A DNA stretch of 64,000 nucleotides from Nitratireductor aquimarinus. Lineage in GTDB: Bacteria; Pseudomonadota; Alphaproteobacteria; Rhizobiales; Rhizobiaceae. A program made the translations under genes and the position numbers. The DNA lies in assembly GCF_046773475.1 (NCBI RefSeq), contig NZ_CP177240.1:62001-126000 (forward strand), given 5' to 3'. Positions within the stretch are counted from its first letter, which is position 1. Every line of letters begins with the position of its first letter. Shown piece after piece: positions 18,163-27,022 of the stretch. The notes beneath the pieces were generated by a model that was not told the origin of the DNA, ran no database searches, and saw only the letters and a list, made by a program, of their open reading frames with translations.

Positions 18163-18177
18163 ATAGGTTTTATCTAT
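18163..18177. promoter_or_regulatory. LysR-type binding box ATAG-N7-CTAT
   Basis: ATAG at 18163-18166 and CTAT at 18174-18177 form an inverted pair with a 7-nt spacer, the classical LTTR geometry. It sits between the divergent LysR gene and the MBL operon, 39 bp upstream of the lysR start. Confidence 0.6.
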
Positions 18178-18269
18178 CAGTCGGATGACATTCGAATTGA
18201 ACTGTCATGCAGGTGAAATGCAGCCGACTTAACCGTCGCCGCCATCGCGTTTCGGTTCAGGCGGTTTTT

Positions 18270-19100
18270 GTGTCACTTGCTCTAAAAGTTCTGGGTTCGT
18301 CGGGTGGGTATCCCGTGCGGGGGCTTCCCTGTTCGGGCTATCTGGTTACGGCCGATCAGGAAAACATCCTTCTCGATTGTGGTCCCGGCATCGCAACCGC
18401 TCTGCTTGCCGATGGCAGGCATTGCGGGCTGGATGGGGTGGTCATCAGCCATCTGCATCCCGATCACGTTCTGGATCTCGTGCCGCTTGCCTATGCGCTT
18501 CTGGCCGAATGGCTCGTGGATGGGCGCACCACGCCGCTGCCCCTTTGCATTCCGCAGGGCGGTTTGCAGTTTCTTCAGCGGTTCTCCGACCTGTTCGGTC
18601 ACCGCAACTGGCAGTTCCCAAGCGATGCGGACGAACCTGGAAAGCGGGCGCTTGCCGCCTCGGTTCAGGAGCGGCACGACTGGCTTCTGACGGTTTTCGA
18701 TGTCCGTGAGTATGCCATCGGAGACACGCTCAGGCTTGGCGCGAACCAGATCGAGACGCATGCGGTGGATCACAATGCGCCGACGGCCGCGATGCGGATC
18801 GAGAAGAACGGCGCGCGCATCGTCTACTCGGCAGATGCGCGTTTTGACCCGACCCTGGTGGGTTTCGCCGCTTCCGCCGATCTTTTTCTGGTGGATGCGC
18901 ATATGTCCGGCCCGCTTGCCGGCGGCGCGCATATGAGCCCTGCCGAGGCGGGCAGGCTGGCCGCTCTCGCAGGGGTGCGCGAACTGGTGCTCTGCCATCT
19001 CGCAGCGCCTGAAGACGGGCCGAGCGCGCGCGCCGCGGCGGCGCAGCATTTCAGCGGTGCAATCCATCTCGCCTTTGAAACGCGTGAGTATCGCCTGTGA
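18270..19100 (+). CDS. MBL-fold metallohydrolase (RNase Z / PhnP-like group)
   Basis: A 276-residue metallo-beta-lactamase-fold hydrolase. From the GTG at 18270 the protein begins VSLALKVLGSSGGYP, which matches how this group normally starts; an AGGCGG lies just before it. An ATG at 18207 would add 21 basic residues that look non-native. The HLHPDH motif gives His61, His63, Asp65 and His66. VDHNAP, the Asp in YSADARFD and the His in LVLCHLAAP supply the remaining metal ligands for two zinc ions. Relatives cut phosphodiesters, including RNA 3' ends and cyclic phosphates. It is the first gene of the importer operon and overlaps the first permease by 4 bp. Confidence 0.88.
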   Translation: MSLALKVLGSSGGYPVRGLPCSGYLVTADQENILLDCGPGIATALLADGRHCGLDGVVISHLHPDHVLDLVPLAYALLAEWLVDGRTTPLPLCIPQGGLQFLQRFSDLFGHRNWQFPSDADEPGKRALAASVQERHDWLLTVFDVREYAIGDTLRLGANQIETHAVDHNAPTAAMRIEKNGARIVYSADARFDPTLVGFAASADLFLVDAHMSGPLAGGAHMSPAEAGRLAALAGVRELVLCHLAAPEDGPSARAAAAQHFSGAIHLAFETREYRL

Positions 19101-20020
19101 CCGTTTCTCCCGCAGCGGTTCTCACGCCCATTCCGGCAGCGCCCACAGGAATGGGGCCGCGCATCGCGCCCTATCTGCTGGTCGGCCCGCTGATGTTGCT
19201 CCTGTTCGTCTTTGCGATCCTGCCGTGTCTTCTGACGCTGCTGCTCGCCTTCTTCGACGTGGATATTCTGGCCGGCACCATTCGCTTTGTCGGGTTCGAG
19301 AATTTCACCCGGGCTGCCGCGCGCGGCGAGGTGCTCAACAGCCTGCGCGTCACCTTCACCTACATTCTCCTGACCGTGCCGCCATCGATGATCCTCGGCC
19401 TTTTGATCGCGCTCGCGATCAACAGTCTGCGGCGCGGGCGCGCAATCTGGCAGGCAGTCTACTTCCTTCCGGTCGCGGCCACGCTGGTCGCCATGTCGAT
19501 CGTGTGGCGCTGGATGTTCGTCGGGCGTCGCGGCATCGTCGACCAGACGCTTGGTCAGATGACCGGCCTGGTCGACTGGCTGAACTCGCCCGTGCTTTCC
19601 CTGCCGGCGGTCGCCATTGTCGGCAACTGGCAGCAGATCGGCTTTGTCGTCGTTCTTTATCTCGCGGCGCTTGCCTCCGTGCCGCGCCACCAGATCGACG
19701 CCGCGCGGGTGGATGGCGCGGGTGCATGGCACCGCTTCTGGCACGTCACCTGGCCTGCCATCGGCCCGACCACGGTGTTTGTCGGCATCATCACTTCGGT
19801 CAATGCGCTGCGGGTGTTCGACACGGTTTCGACCATGACCGGCGGCGGCCCTTCGCGCAGCAGCCAGACGCTCGCTCACCTCATGTGGGAACGGGGCATC
19901 TACTTCTTTGACATCGGCGGGGGATCGGTGGTCACGCTCGTTCTTCTGGCGCTCGCCATCGCCGCAACCGCGCTCCAGCGCATCATGACCGCACGGCTCG
20001 AGAAGGCTGGAACGCGATGA
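19097..20020 (+). CDS. carbohydrate-type ABC permease 1 (MalF/UgpA type)
   Basis: A 307-residue inner-membrane protein of the MalF/UgpA group with about six helices. The coupling-helix motif is around IDAARVDGAGAWHRFWHVTWP. It starts at a GTG inside the stop of the MBL gene (GTGA overlap). Its own end overlaps the second permease by 4 bp (ATGA). It forms the channel together with permease 2. Confidence 0.92.
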   Translation: MTVSPAAVLTPIPAAPTGMGPRIAPYLLVGPLMLLLFVFAILPCLLTLLLAFFDVDILAGTIRFVGFENFTRAAARGEVLNSLRVTFTYILLTVPPSMILGLLIALAINSLRRGRAIWQAVYFLPVAATLVAMSIVWRWMFVGRRGIVDQTLGQMTGLVDWLNSPVLSLPAVAIVGNWQQIGFVVVLYLAALASVPRHQIDAARVDGAGAWHRFWHVTWPAIGPTTVFVGIITSVNALRVFDTVSTMTGGGPSRSSQTLAHLMWERGIYFFDIGGGSVVTLVLLALAIAATALQRIMTARLEKAGTR

Positions 20021-20862
20021 CCCAATCAATCGACACGACCCGCGCCCGCCTGGTTGCAGGCGGCACCCATCTGGCGCTCGCTGCAGGCGCGGTTTTCATG
20101 CTGCTGCCTTTCTGGCTGATGCTGCGCACCTCGTTCACCGCGCCGGATCAGGTCTTTGCCGGGAACATTCTGGCGCTCAGCGATTTCAGCCTCGAGAACT
20201 ATCGCCGCGTTTTCGCGGAAGTGCCGCTGCTTCGCTATTATCTGAACGGCATTTTCGTGGTGACCGCCATCTTCATCGGGCAGGTGATCGTCTGCGTTCC
20301 CGCAGCCTATGCGCTGTCGCGGCTGCGCTTTTCCGGGCGAGAAGTCGGGTTGTGGCTGGTGCTGGCCGCGATGATGGTTCCCTATCACGCCACGGCCATT
20401 CCGATTTACGTGCTTCTGTCGCGCTTCGGCATGATCAACACGCATGGCGCGCTTATCCTGCCGTTCATCGGTTCTGCCTTCAGCGTTTTTCTGCTGCGGC
20501 AGTTCTTCCTGTCGATCCCGCAATCGGTTTTCGAATCGGCGCGGCTCGATGGCGCGTCCTCGCTGCGCACGCTGATGCACATCGTCTTCCCTATGGCGCG
20601 GCCGGCCATCGTCACCTTTGGCATCCTCAGTTTCGTGTCGCACTGGAACGACTATTTCTGGCCGTCTTTCGTGCTGCGCAATGATTTCGCCGCCACGGTT
20701 CCCTTCGGCATCGTCAAGTTTCTCGATCAGGAGCTTGGTGCGGATTACGGGCCGCAAATGGCGGCTGCAACCCTGACCGTCCTGCCTCTTCTCGTCGGTT
20801 TCCTCATCGCCCAGCGGCAGCTCATCGCCGGCATCGCGATGACCTCCGGGCAGGTCGACTGA
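20017..20862 (+). CDS. carbohydrate-type ABC permease 2 (MalG/UgpE type)
   Basis: A 281-residue partner permease. The coupling-helix region is FESARLDGASSLRTLMHIVFP, preceded by a family-typical LPFIGSAFSVFLLRQFF. It overlaps the first permease by 4 bp and is followed by the binding-protein gene after 31 bp. The pair matches sugar and glycerophosphate importers of the CUT1 family. Confidence 0.92.
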   Translation: MTQSIDTTRARLVAGGTHLALAAGAVFMLLPFWLMLRTSFTAPDQVFAGNILALSDFSLENYRRVFAEVPLLRYYLNGIFVVTAIFIGQVIVCVPAAYALSRLRFSGREVGLWLVLAAMMVPYHATAIPIYVLLSRFGMINTHGALILPFIGSAFSVFLLRQFFLSIPQSVFESARLDGASSLRTLMHIVFPMARPAIVTFGILSFVSHWNDYFWPSFVLRNDFAATVPFGIVKFLDQELGADYGPQMAAATLTVLPLLVGFLIAQRQLIAGIAMTSGQVD

Positions 20863-20893
20863 CATCGTCTCACATCACATCTGGAGCCAATTC

Positions 20894-22144
20894 ATGAAAC
20901 GCCTTCTCACCACCACCGCACTCCTCGCCATGATCAGCGCGACGCCTGCACTCGCCCAGACCGAGCTGCGGCTGGTCTCCGGTCAGGAAAAACAGAACGG
21001 CGCGGTTCTGAAACAGGTCTTCGAGGCCTTCAACGCCGGCCAGGAGGATGTTTCGGTCAATCTGGAACTCGACAACCAGTCAGATCTCGACACCACGCAG
21101 AAGGTTCTGGCCGACATCGTTGCCGGCTCCGCTCCGGATGCGGTTCGCGTGACCGGCGCCGTGCTGCGGGCCTATGTGGATTCTGGCCGCGCGCAGCCGC
21201 TGGACGAATGTCTTGCCTCGGCTCCGGAGCTCGCGGCGCAGCTCGACAAGGGGCTGGTCGACAATTTTCGTGTCGACGGCAAGCTCTATGCCATGCCCTG
21301 GTATGTCACCCTGCCTGCGCTGTTCGTGAACGCGGATGCATTTGTGGCCGCAGGCCTCGACCCGCAGAACCCGCCGCGCAACTGGAGCGAGCTTGAGGCC
21401 GCTGCCGCCAGGCTGAGCGATGGTTCCGGCAACCGTTTTGGCGTTCTGATGTACATGCCGAACACCTATGTCTACGAAAGCCAGCTTCTCTCGTCGGGCG
21501 GCGAGATGGTCGATGGCGAGGGCCGGTCCGGCGTTGCCAGCAAGGCTTCGGTCGAGCTGATGGCGTTCATGCGGGGCCTCGTCGAGAAACAGCAGATGCC
21601 CGCGCTCGCGCCCTCGACCTTCTGGGGTGAGGCTTCGCGCATGTTCCAGTCCGGCGAAGTGGCGATGCTTCTAAGCTCGTCCTCCGCCTATAACAACGTC
21701 ACCAGCAACATCGCGTTCGATCTGGCGGTTGCGCCGATGCCGGCCCGTGACGGCGAGGAGGCGCTGACGGCGGCTTCCGGCAATGGTTTCGTGATGCTCG
21801 CGACGGACCCGGAGCGTCAGAAAGCCACCTGCAAGGCGCTCCTCTCACTCGTTGCGCCCGAGAGCGTTGCCGCCACGGTGAAGGCGACGGCCTCTTCGCC
21901 GATCAATGTCACTGCTGCGCAGACGCCGGAACTGCTCGGCGATTTCTATGCCGAAAACCCCGCGCTCATGGCTCTGAACGGCCAGGAAAACCGCCCCTGG
22001 TACACGCTGCCGGGCCGCGCCAACAACGAGTTCCAGAGCAATTTCGGCGATATCCAGCACCAGATCCTGACCGGCGCTGTCGAACCGCAGGAGGGCATGA
22101 GCCGCCTTGCCGACATCATGAACGAGCTGAACGAAGCCCAATGA
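20894..22144 (+). CDS. ABC importer substrate-binding protein, family 1 (SBP_bac_8)
   Basis: A 416-residue periplasmic protein with a signal peptide (MKRLLTTTALLAMISATPALA then QTE). The mature part has the extracellular-solute-binding family 1 layout: KVLADIVAGSAPDAVRVTG, the hinge-proximal LYAMPWYVTLPALFVNADAF, and GEVAMLLSSSSAY. This group binds sugars, polyols and glycerophospho compounds. The three linked hydrolases make a phosphorylated or phosphodiester ligand plausible, but this is inference. The stop overlaps the ATPase start by 4 bp. Confidence 0.9.
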   Translation: MKRLLTTTALLAMISATPALAQTELRLVSGQEKQNGAVLKQVFEAFNAGQEDVSVNLELDNQSDLDTTQKVLADIVAGSAPDAVRVTGAVLRAYVDSGRAQPLDECLASAPELAAQLDKGLVDNFRVDGKLYAMPWYVTLPALFVNADAFVAAGLDPQNPPRNWSELEAAAARLSDGSGNRFGVLMYMPNTYVYESQLLSSGGEMVDGEGRSGVASKASVELMAFMRGLVEKQQMPALAPSTFWGEASRMFQSGEVAMLLSSSSAYNNVTSNIAFDLAVAPMPARDGEEALTAASGNGFVMLATDPERQKATCKALLSLVAPESVAATVKATASSPINVTAAQTPELLGDFYAENPALMALNGQENRPWYTLPGRANNEFQSNFGDIQHQILTGAVEPQEGMSRLADIMNELNEAQ

Positions 22145-23265
22145 TCGCGCGCAACGGATCGGCCCGGAAAGCAGGCCCGCAGGGCATGGGGAAGAACCCC
22201 ATGCCCGTAGCGGTTCGCAATCTCACAAAGCACTGGCCGGGCGCGGAGCGTCCGGTTTTCTCCAGTCTCGATATCGACTGCCCGGCGGGCGGCATCACGA
22301 TCATCGTCGGCCCCTCGGGCTGCGGAAAAACGACACTGCTGCGTTGCCTGAGCGGGCTTGAAACGCCCACATCGGGCAGCATTCTGTTCGGTAAGCAGGA
22401 TGTCACGCAGGTGGATTCCCAGCATCGCGGCGTGGCCATGGTGTTCCAGAACTATGCGCTCTACCCGACCAAGACGGTGTTCGAGAACATCGCTTTTCCG
22501 CTGCGCATGGCGCGGCTTGATCCGCAGAGCATTCGCACGCGGGTCAGGGCCGCAGCCGCATTGACGCGCATGGAGCCATATCTTGATCGCTACCCGGCGC
22601 AGCTTTCCGGCGGCCAGCGGCAGCGTGTCGGGATTGCGCGCGCCATCGTGCGCGGCCCGGCGGTTCTGCTGATGGATGAGCCGCTGTCCAATCTGGACAC
22701 CAAGCTGCGGATCGAGATGCGGGCGGAACTGGGCGCGTTGCAGCGCCAGATTGGCTCCACCACCGTCTATGTGACCCACGACCAGACGGAAGCGCTTGCG
22801 CTTGCCGACCATCTGATCGTCATGCGCGATGGCCGCATTGAGCAGCAGGGCGCGCCGGAAGACATTTTCACGAGCCCGGCAAACACCTTCGTCGCCGATT
22901 TTCTTGGCTCCATGAACCTTGTCGATGTGACACGTTCCGAAGACAGGGTTTTCGTCACATCGGGCGCGGTGCGGCTGGACGGGCTGCCGAAGGCCCCGCT
23001 CTCGCCAATGTTCCGCCTCGGCTTCCGCGCCGAAGACGTGCAACTGGGACCGGTGGACGGCGAGAAGGCCACATTGCCGGTCACCGTCAGGCGTTCGGAA
23101 CTGATGGGCTCGGAACGCCTCGTTCATATGGAATGCGGCGGGCTTGCACTGCGCGCCCGGCTGAAAGAAGTGGTGCGGCCGGACGATCGGCTCGAACTCC
23201 ACATTCCGGCCGGGGCGCTTCACTATTTCGATGAGACAGGAAAACGCGTGGCGGGTGCAGTATGA
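22141..23265 (+). CDS. carbohydrate-type ABC ATP-binding protein (UgpC/MalK type)
   Basis: A 374-residue ATPase with Walker A GPSGCGKTT, Q-loop VFQNYALYPTKTV, signature LSGGQRQRVGIARAI, Walker B LLMDEPLSNLD and switch His in VYVTHDQTEA. A C-terminal TOBE/OB region (about residues 250-374) is present, as in MalK and UgpC. An internal ATG giving MPVAVRNLTK is a possible alternative start. It overlaps the binding-protein and HAD genes by 4 bp each. Confidence 0.94.
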   Translation: MIARNGSARKAGPQGMGKNPMPVAVRNLTKHWPGAERPVFSSLDIDCPAGGITIIVGPSGCGKTTLLRCLSGLETPTSGSILFGKQDVTQVDSQHRGVAMVFQNYALYPTKTVFENIAFPLRMARLDPQSIRTRVRAAAALTRMEPYLDRYPAQLSGGQRQRVGIARAIVRGPAVLLMDEPLSNLDTKLRIEMRAELGALQRQIGSTTVYVTHDQTEALALADHLIVMRDGRIEQQGAPEDIFTSPANTFVADFLGSMNLVDVTRSEDRVFVTSGAVRLDGLPKAPLSPMFRLGFRAEDVQLGPVDGEKATLPVTVRRSELMGSERLVHMECGGLALRARLKEVVRPDDRLELHIPAGALHYFDETGKRVAGAV

Positions 23266-23906
23266 AAAACAACCACGTGATCTGGGACTGGAACGGCACT
23301 CTGCTGGACGATTTTGCCATCACGGCGCAAATCACCGCCGATGCCCTTGCAGAGCTTGGGCGGCCGGGCGTGACGCCCGAAATGGTGCGGGAACATTACC
23401 GGCGTCCGTTGTCGGAGTATTTCAGTGCGCTTCTGGGGCGGATTGCACGTCCAGACGAGCTTCGCCATCTTGGCGAGGCCTATGAGCGCAATTACGATCC
23501 GGCGATGTACGGACTTCCGCTCGCCATCGATGCGCTGGACGCGCTCTCCACACTGGCAGAACGCACCAACCAGTCGCTTCTGTCGATGGCGCCGCATGGC
23601 CAGATCGAACAACTGATCGAGCATCACGGCCTCGGGAGCCATTTCACGCTCGTGGAGGGCTTTACGGGAACCGGACACCCGACCAAGCGGGAGAGCCTCG
23701 AACGTCATTGCGAGACGCTTGATGTGAACCCGCGAGCGTGCTGGCTGATCGGCGACACGGTTGACGACTTCGCGGCGGCTGCGCCGCTTGGCGTCAGGAC
23801 CGCGCTGGTGACGACCGGCATGCAGGGGCGGGATGCGCTGCTTGCAACGGGCGCGCCCGTTTTCGACAGTCTGGCGGACGCCGCCGGACATATTCTGAAT
23901 GCCTGA
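23262..23906 (+). CDS. HAD-family hydrolase (phosphatase-like)
   Basis: A 214-residue HAD superfamily protein. Motif I is DWNGTLLDD, with nucleophile Asp9 and Asn11 in place of the usual second Asp. Motif II is around LLSMAP, motif III Lys lies in GHPTKRES, and motif IV is GDTVDD. A helical cap lies between residues about 18 and 85. The group includes phosphoglycolate-type phosphatases; the Asn at the general-acid position is common in one branch but could alter the reaction. It overlaps the importer ATPase and is followed by the HD protein with an 8-bp overlap, so it probably acts on an imported or derived phosphate ester. Confidence 0.87.
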   Translation: MKNNHVIWDWNGTLLDDFAITAQITADALAELGRPGVTPEMVREHYRRPLSEYFSALLGRIARPDELRHLGEAYERNYDPAMYGLPLAIDALDALSTLAERTNQSLLSMAPHGQIEQLIEHHGLGSHFTLVEGFTGTGHPTKRESLERHCETLDVNPRACWLIGDTVDDFAAAAPLGVRTALVTTGMQGRDALLATGAPVFDSLADAAGHILNA

Positions 23907-24588
23907 AAAGAGAACGAGTTTCATGCCGCATAGCAAACTGATCGCTGACCTCGAAGCCGCCTTCGAGGCGCATGACGACAGCAGCGACAACAGCCACGAC
24001 ATCAACCATGCGCGCCGCGTGATGCGTTCCGCTCTTGAGATTGCTGCGGGGGAAGGCGGCGGCAATCAGCGCGTGATCATCGCCGCAGCCTATCTCCATG
24101 ACTGGATCAACCTGCCGAAGAACCACCCGGATCGCGCGCGGGCCTCCGCCCTGTCGGCCGAGGCCGCACGGCCCATTCTCAAATCCCTGGGTTTTGACGA
24201 GGCCGAACGCGAGGCTGCATGTCACGCCATCGTGGCGCACAGTTTCTCGGCGGGCATTACGCCGGAAACGCTGGAAGCGAAGGCGCTGCAGGATGCAGAC
24301 CGTCTTGAGGCGCTGGGGGCCATCGGCCTTGCGCGCACCTTCGCCATTTCCGGCCAGCTCGGCTCCAGCCTGTTCGACGGAGAAGACCCCTTTGCCGTCA
24401 ATCGCCCGCTCGATGACAAGCGCTACTCGGTGGATCATTTCGAGGTGAAGCTGCTGCGCCTTCCCGAGACGATGCAGACCTCCATGGGGCGTCAGCTCGC
24501 GGACCGGCGCGCCGACGTGCTGCGTCGTTTTCTGGCGGATCTGGCCGAGGAACTCGGCGCTGCCCTTCCTCAGGGCGCAAGGGGCTAG
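23899..24588 (+). CDS. HD-domain phosphohydrolase
   Basis: A 229-residue protein with an HD-domain metal site: the His in DSHDINHARRV, the HD pair in AAYLHDW, a later His in IVAHSFSAG, and the Asp in LQDADRLEALG. The last part (RRADVLRRFLADLAEEL) is helical. It resembles YedJ-type HD proteins that hydrolyse phosphate or nucleotide esters. Its start overlaps the HAD gene by 8 bp; an in-frame ATG at 23923 is an alternative. It is the last gene of the operon, and no strong terminator was seen after it. Confidence 0.87.
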   Translation: MPEKRTSFMPHSKLIADLEAAFEAHDDSSDNSHDINHARRVMRSALEIAAGEGGGNQRVIIAAAYLHDWINLPKNHPDRARASALSAEAARPILKSLGFDEAEREAACHAIVAHSFSAGITPETLEAKALQDADRLEALGAIGLARTFAISGQLGSSLFDGEDPFAVNRPLDDKRYSVDHFEVKLLRLPETMQTSMGRQLADRRADVLRRFLADLAEELGAALPQGARG

Positions 24589-24900
24589 TCTGCGTTCGCG
24601 CGGCCGGAAGACCGCAATCCCGGGCGTCGCGGCGTTCTGCGGCGCTCAAAACATGTTCATCCACTTCCAAATGCTCAGAGTGTGGAAATCCAACACGCAT
24701 TGGTTGAAATTCAAATTCGCCTTGTCGGATGGCGGATAAGCGAATATTTCTCCAGTCGAGTTCGCTTCGATACTGCTTTTCCGGGGCAGGTCTACAGAAT
24801 TCTCTTTCTCGATGAGGGACGATGCCGCGCCAGCGTGTGCGGGGTCTTTCATCGTCAATGCTTTGAGTAAAACGGCGACGCGGTTTTTGCGTCGGGGGAA
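24589..24900. other. 312-bp gap before gdhA
   Basis: No gene is supported here. The part from about 24650 to 24800 is richer in A+T than its surroundings and holds a small palindrome, TTGAAATTCAA, at 24704-24714. This is probably the promoter and leader region of gdhA. No clear terminator hairpin for the upstream operon could be identified. Confidence 0.4.
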
Positions 24901-26268
24901 ATGAAAAGGGATGAATTTTTGAGTACGGTTGACGAAAAACTTGAGCCTATTCTTGCAGACGTATTACGCCGTAGCGCAGGAGAAACGGAATTTCACCAGG
25001 CAGTGGTGGAAGTTCTCCAGAGCATTGGTCGGGTGATCGCGAAACACCCGGAATATGCCGACAACGCGCTGATCGAGCGCATCTGTGAACCGGAACGCCA
25101 GATCATTTTCCGCGTTCCATGGGTCGATGATGCCGGCAACGTGCAGATCGCCCGCGGCTTCCGGGTTCAGTTCAACTCCGCACTCGGCCCCTACAAGGGC
25201 GGTATCCGCTTTCATCCCACCGTCAATCTCGGCATCGTCAAGTTTCTTGGCTTCGAGCAGATCTTCAAGAACGCACTGACCGGTCTTCCGATCGGCGGCG
25301 GCAAGGGCGGTTCGGACTTCAATCCGCGCGGTCGTTCGGATGCGGAAGTGATGCGCTTCTGCCAGTCCTTCATGACCGAGCTGCACCGTCATATCGGCGA
25401 GTACACCGACGTGCCGGCCGGTGATATCGGTGTCGGCGGTCGCGAGATCGGCTATCTGTTCGGCCAGTACAAGCGTCTCACCAACCGCTATGAGGCCGGC
25501 GTTCTGACCGGCAAGGCGCTTTCCTATGGCGGCTCGCAGGCGCGCAAGGAAGCGACCGGTTACGGCGCGGCCTATTTCGTCGACCGCATGCTGCGCACCC
25601 GCAAGATGGATTTCGAAGGCAAGCGCGTCAGCGTTTCCGGTTCGGGCAATGTGGCCACCTACGCGATGGAAAAGATCATCGAGTTCGGCGGCGTCATCGT
25701 GTCCTGTTCGGATTCAGGCGGCTACATCGTCGATGAAAACGGCATCGACCTCGATCTGGTCAAGGAGATCAAGCAGAAGCGTCGCGGCCGTATCTCGGAA
25801 TATGTGAAGCTCAAGGGTGCCGGCGCGCACTTTGTCGAGAAGGGGTCCATCTGGGATGTGCCCTGCGATGTCGCCATGCCTTCGGCCACGCAGAACGAGC
25901 TGACCGGCAAGGACGCGCAGACGCTGGTGAAGAACGGCCTCATCGCCGTTGGCGAAGGCGCAAACATGCCGTCGACGCCGGAGGCCGTGCGCGTGTTCCA
26001 GGAAGCCGGCATCCTGTTCGCGCCGGGCAAGGCGGCCAATGCAGGCGGCGTCGCCACCTCGGCGCTGGAAATGCAGCAGAACGCATCGCGTGCCAGCTGG
26101 ACCTTCGAGCGCACGGAAGAGCGCCTGGCCGAGATCATGGCGCATATCCATGACACCTGTGCCGAAACCGCCGATGAATACGGCTCGCCCGGCGACTATG
26201 TTCTGGGCGCGAACATTGCCGGTTTCGTGCGCGTTGCAGAAGCCATGGACGCGCTTGGCGTGATCTGA
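24901..26268 (+). CDS. gdhA: glutamate dehydrogenase (hexameric, probably NADP-dependent)
   Basis: Makes glutamate from 2-oxoglutarate and ammonium, or the reverse. The 455-residue length is that of the hexameric GDH type. GPYKGGIRFHP holds the substrate-binding Lys99, PIGGGKGG the catalytic Lys135, and VSVSGSGNVATYAMEK the nucleotide-binding loop. The order of domains is normal. The ATG at 24901 is poorly placed for the GGGGGA before it. A TTG at 24919, after AAAAGGGA, would give LSTVDEKL, which looks like the natural N-terminus in relatives, so it is a fair alternative. The gene stands alone and ends in a strong terminator. Confidence 0.96.
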   Translation: MKRDEFLSTVDEKLEPILADVLRRSAGETEFHQAVVEVLQSIGRVIAKHPEYADNALIERICEPERQIIFRVPWVDDAGNVQIARGFRVQFNSALGPYKGGIRFHPTVNLGIVKFLGFEQIFKNALTGLPIGGGKGGSDFNPRGRSDAEVMRFCQSFMTELHRHIGEYTDVPAGDIGVGGREIGYLFGQYKRLTNRYEAGVLTGKALSYGGSQARKEATGYGAAYFVDRMLRTRKMDFEGKRVSVSGSGNVATYAMEKIIEFGGVIVSCSDSGGYIVDENGIDLDLVKEIKQKRRGRISEYVKLKGAGAHFVEKGSIWDVPCDVAMPSATQNELTGKDAQTLVKNGLIAVGEGANMPSTPEAVRVFQEAGILFAPGKAANAGGVATSALEMQQNASRASWTFERTEERLAEIMAHIHDTCAETADEYGSPGDYVLGANIAGFVRVAEAMDALGVI

Positions 26269-26298
26269 CGCCCTCTATCGGCATTCCAGAGAAACGAG

Positions 26299-26327
26299 CC
26301 CGCGCGACCTGTTTCGCGCGGGTTTTT
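26299..26327 (+). terminator. rho-independent terminator of gdhA
   Basis: A 9-bp stem (26299-26307 with 26314-26322), 6-nt loop and TTTTT at 26323-26327, 30 bp after the gdhA stop. Confidence 0.9.
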
Positions 26328-26412
26328 CGTATGGGTTTCCGCTTTTTGGGGCTCAAAATCTGCAAACGGAGGAAAATCGCAGCCGGATCAAGTGCGGATT
26401 TTGCTTGAAACT

Positions 26413-26435
26413 GAAACCTGAATCATTATTCATGT
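26413..26435. promoter_or_regulatory. TetR operator, copy 1
   Basis: A 23-bp sequence containing the palindrome TGAAT-CATT-ATTCA (26419-26432) lies directly before the TetR start. It is identical in 22 of 23 positions to 35702-35724, upstream of the convergent transporter operon. The position fits autoregulation. Confidence 0.8.
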
Positions 26436-26440
26436 ATGTC

Positions 26441-27022
26441 ATGGCAGAACCGAAGACGAAACGCGGCCAGATAAGGCGCGCCAAGATCCTTGCAGCAGCC
26501 GAGACGGTCATGGGCGACCAGGGCTTTTCCGCCGCGTCCATTGCCGAGATCACACGGCTGGCGGATACGGCGCTCGGCACATTCTACGTGTATTTCACCA
26601 GCAAGGAACAGGTTTTCCGCGAGCTGGTGCTGGAGATGGGGCGGATCACGCGCGCGATCGTAGGTGAGGCGATCAGCGATGCGCCCGACCGTCTGAGCGC
26701 GGAGCGGGCGGGGCTCGAAGCCTTTTTACGCTTCGTCGCCGAAAGGCCGCAGCTCTACCGGATCGTTGAGGAGGCGCGGTTCGTCGATCCGGAGGCCTAT
26801 CGGGACTATTTCTGGCATTTCGGGCAGGCCTACACGCTTGGCCTGCGCGAGGCGCAGAAGCGCGGCGAGATTTCTGCGGGCGATCCGGAGGTGCGGGCCT
26901 ATGCGCTGATGGGCATCTCCAAGGCGCTCGGAGACCGTTACGTGCTGTGGGAGGAGACACCCGACATCGAGCGGGTGGTTGAGGAGGCGCATAAGATGAT
27001 CTGTCACGGGCTTGCCCCATGA
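26441..27022 (+). CDS. TetR-family regulator
   Basis: A 193-residue TetR protein. The DNA-binding head is residues about 7-55 (RAKILAAAETVMGDQGFSAAS, recognition part LADTALGTFYVYFTSKE). The C-terminal ligand domain is helical. The ATG at 26441 was chosen; an ATG at 26432 is also in frame but lies in the palindrome. No clear ribosome site is seen. It is the first gene of an acyl-CoA operon (next start overlaps by 4 bp). Its operator recurs before the transporter operon, so it probably senses an acyl-CoA or acid and controls both. Confidence 0.92.
   Translation: MAEPKTKRGQIRRAKILAAAETVMGDQGFSAASIAEITRLADTALGTFYVYFTSKEQVFRELVLEMGRITRAIVGEAISDAPDRLSAERAGLEAFLRFVAERPQLYRIVEEARFVDPEAYRDYFWHFGQAYTLGLREAQKRGEISAGDPEVRAYALMGISKALGDRYVLWEETPDIERVVEEAHKMICHGLAP

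Noticed and set aside
24646..24870. Two short frames of 62-70 codons on both strands in the gap before gdhA
   Set aside because: No ribosome site, domain or conserved feature; the base composition fits a promoter region.
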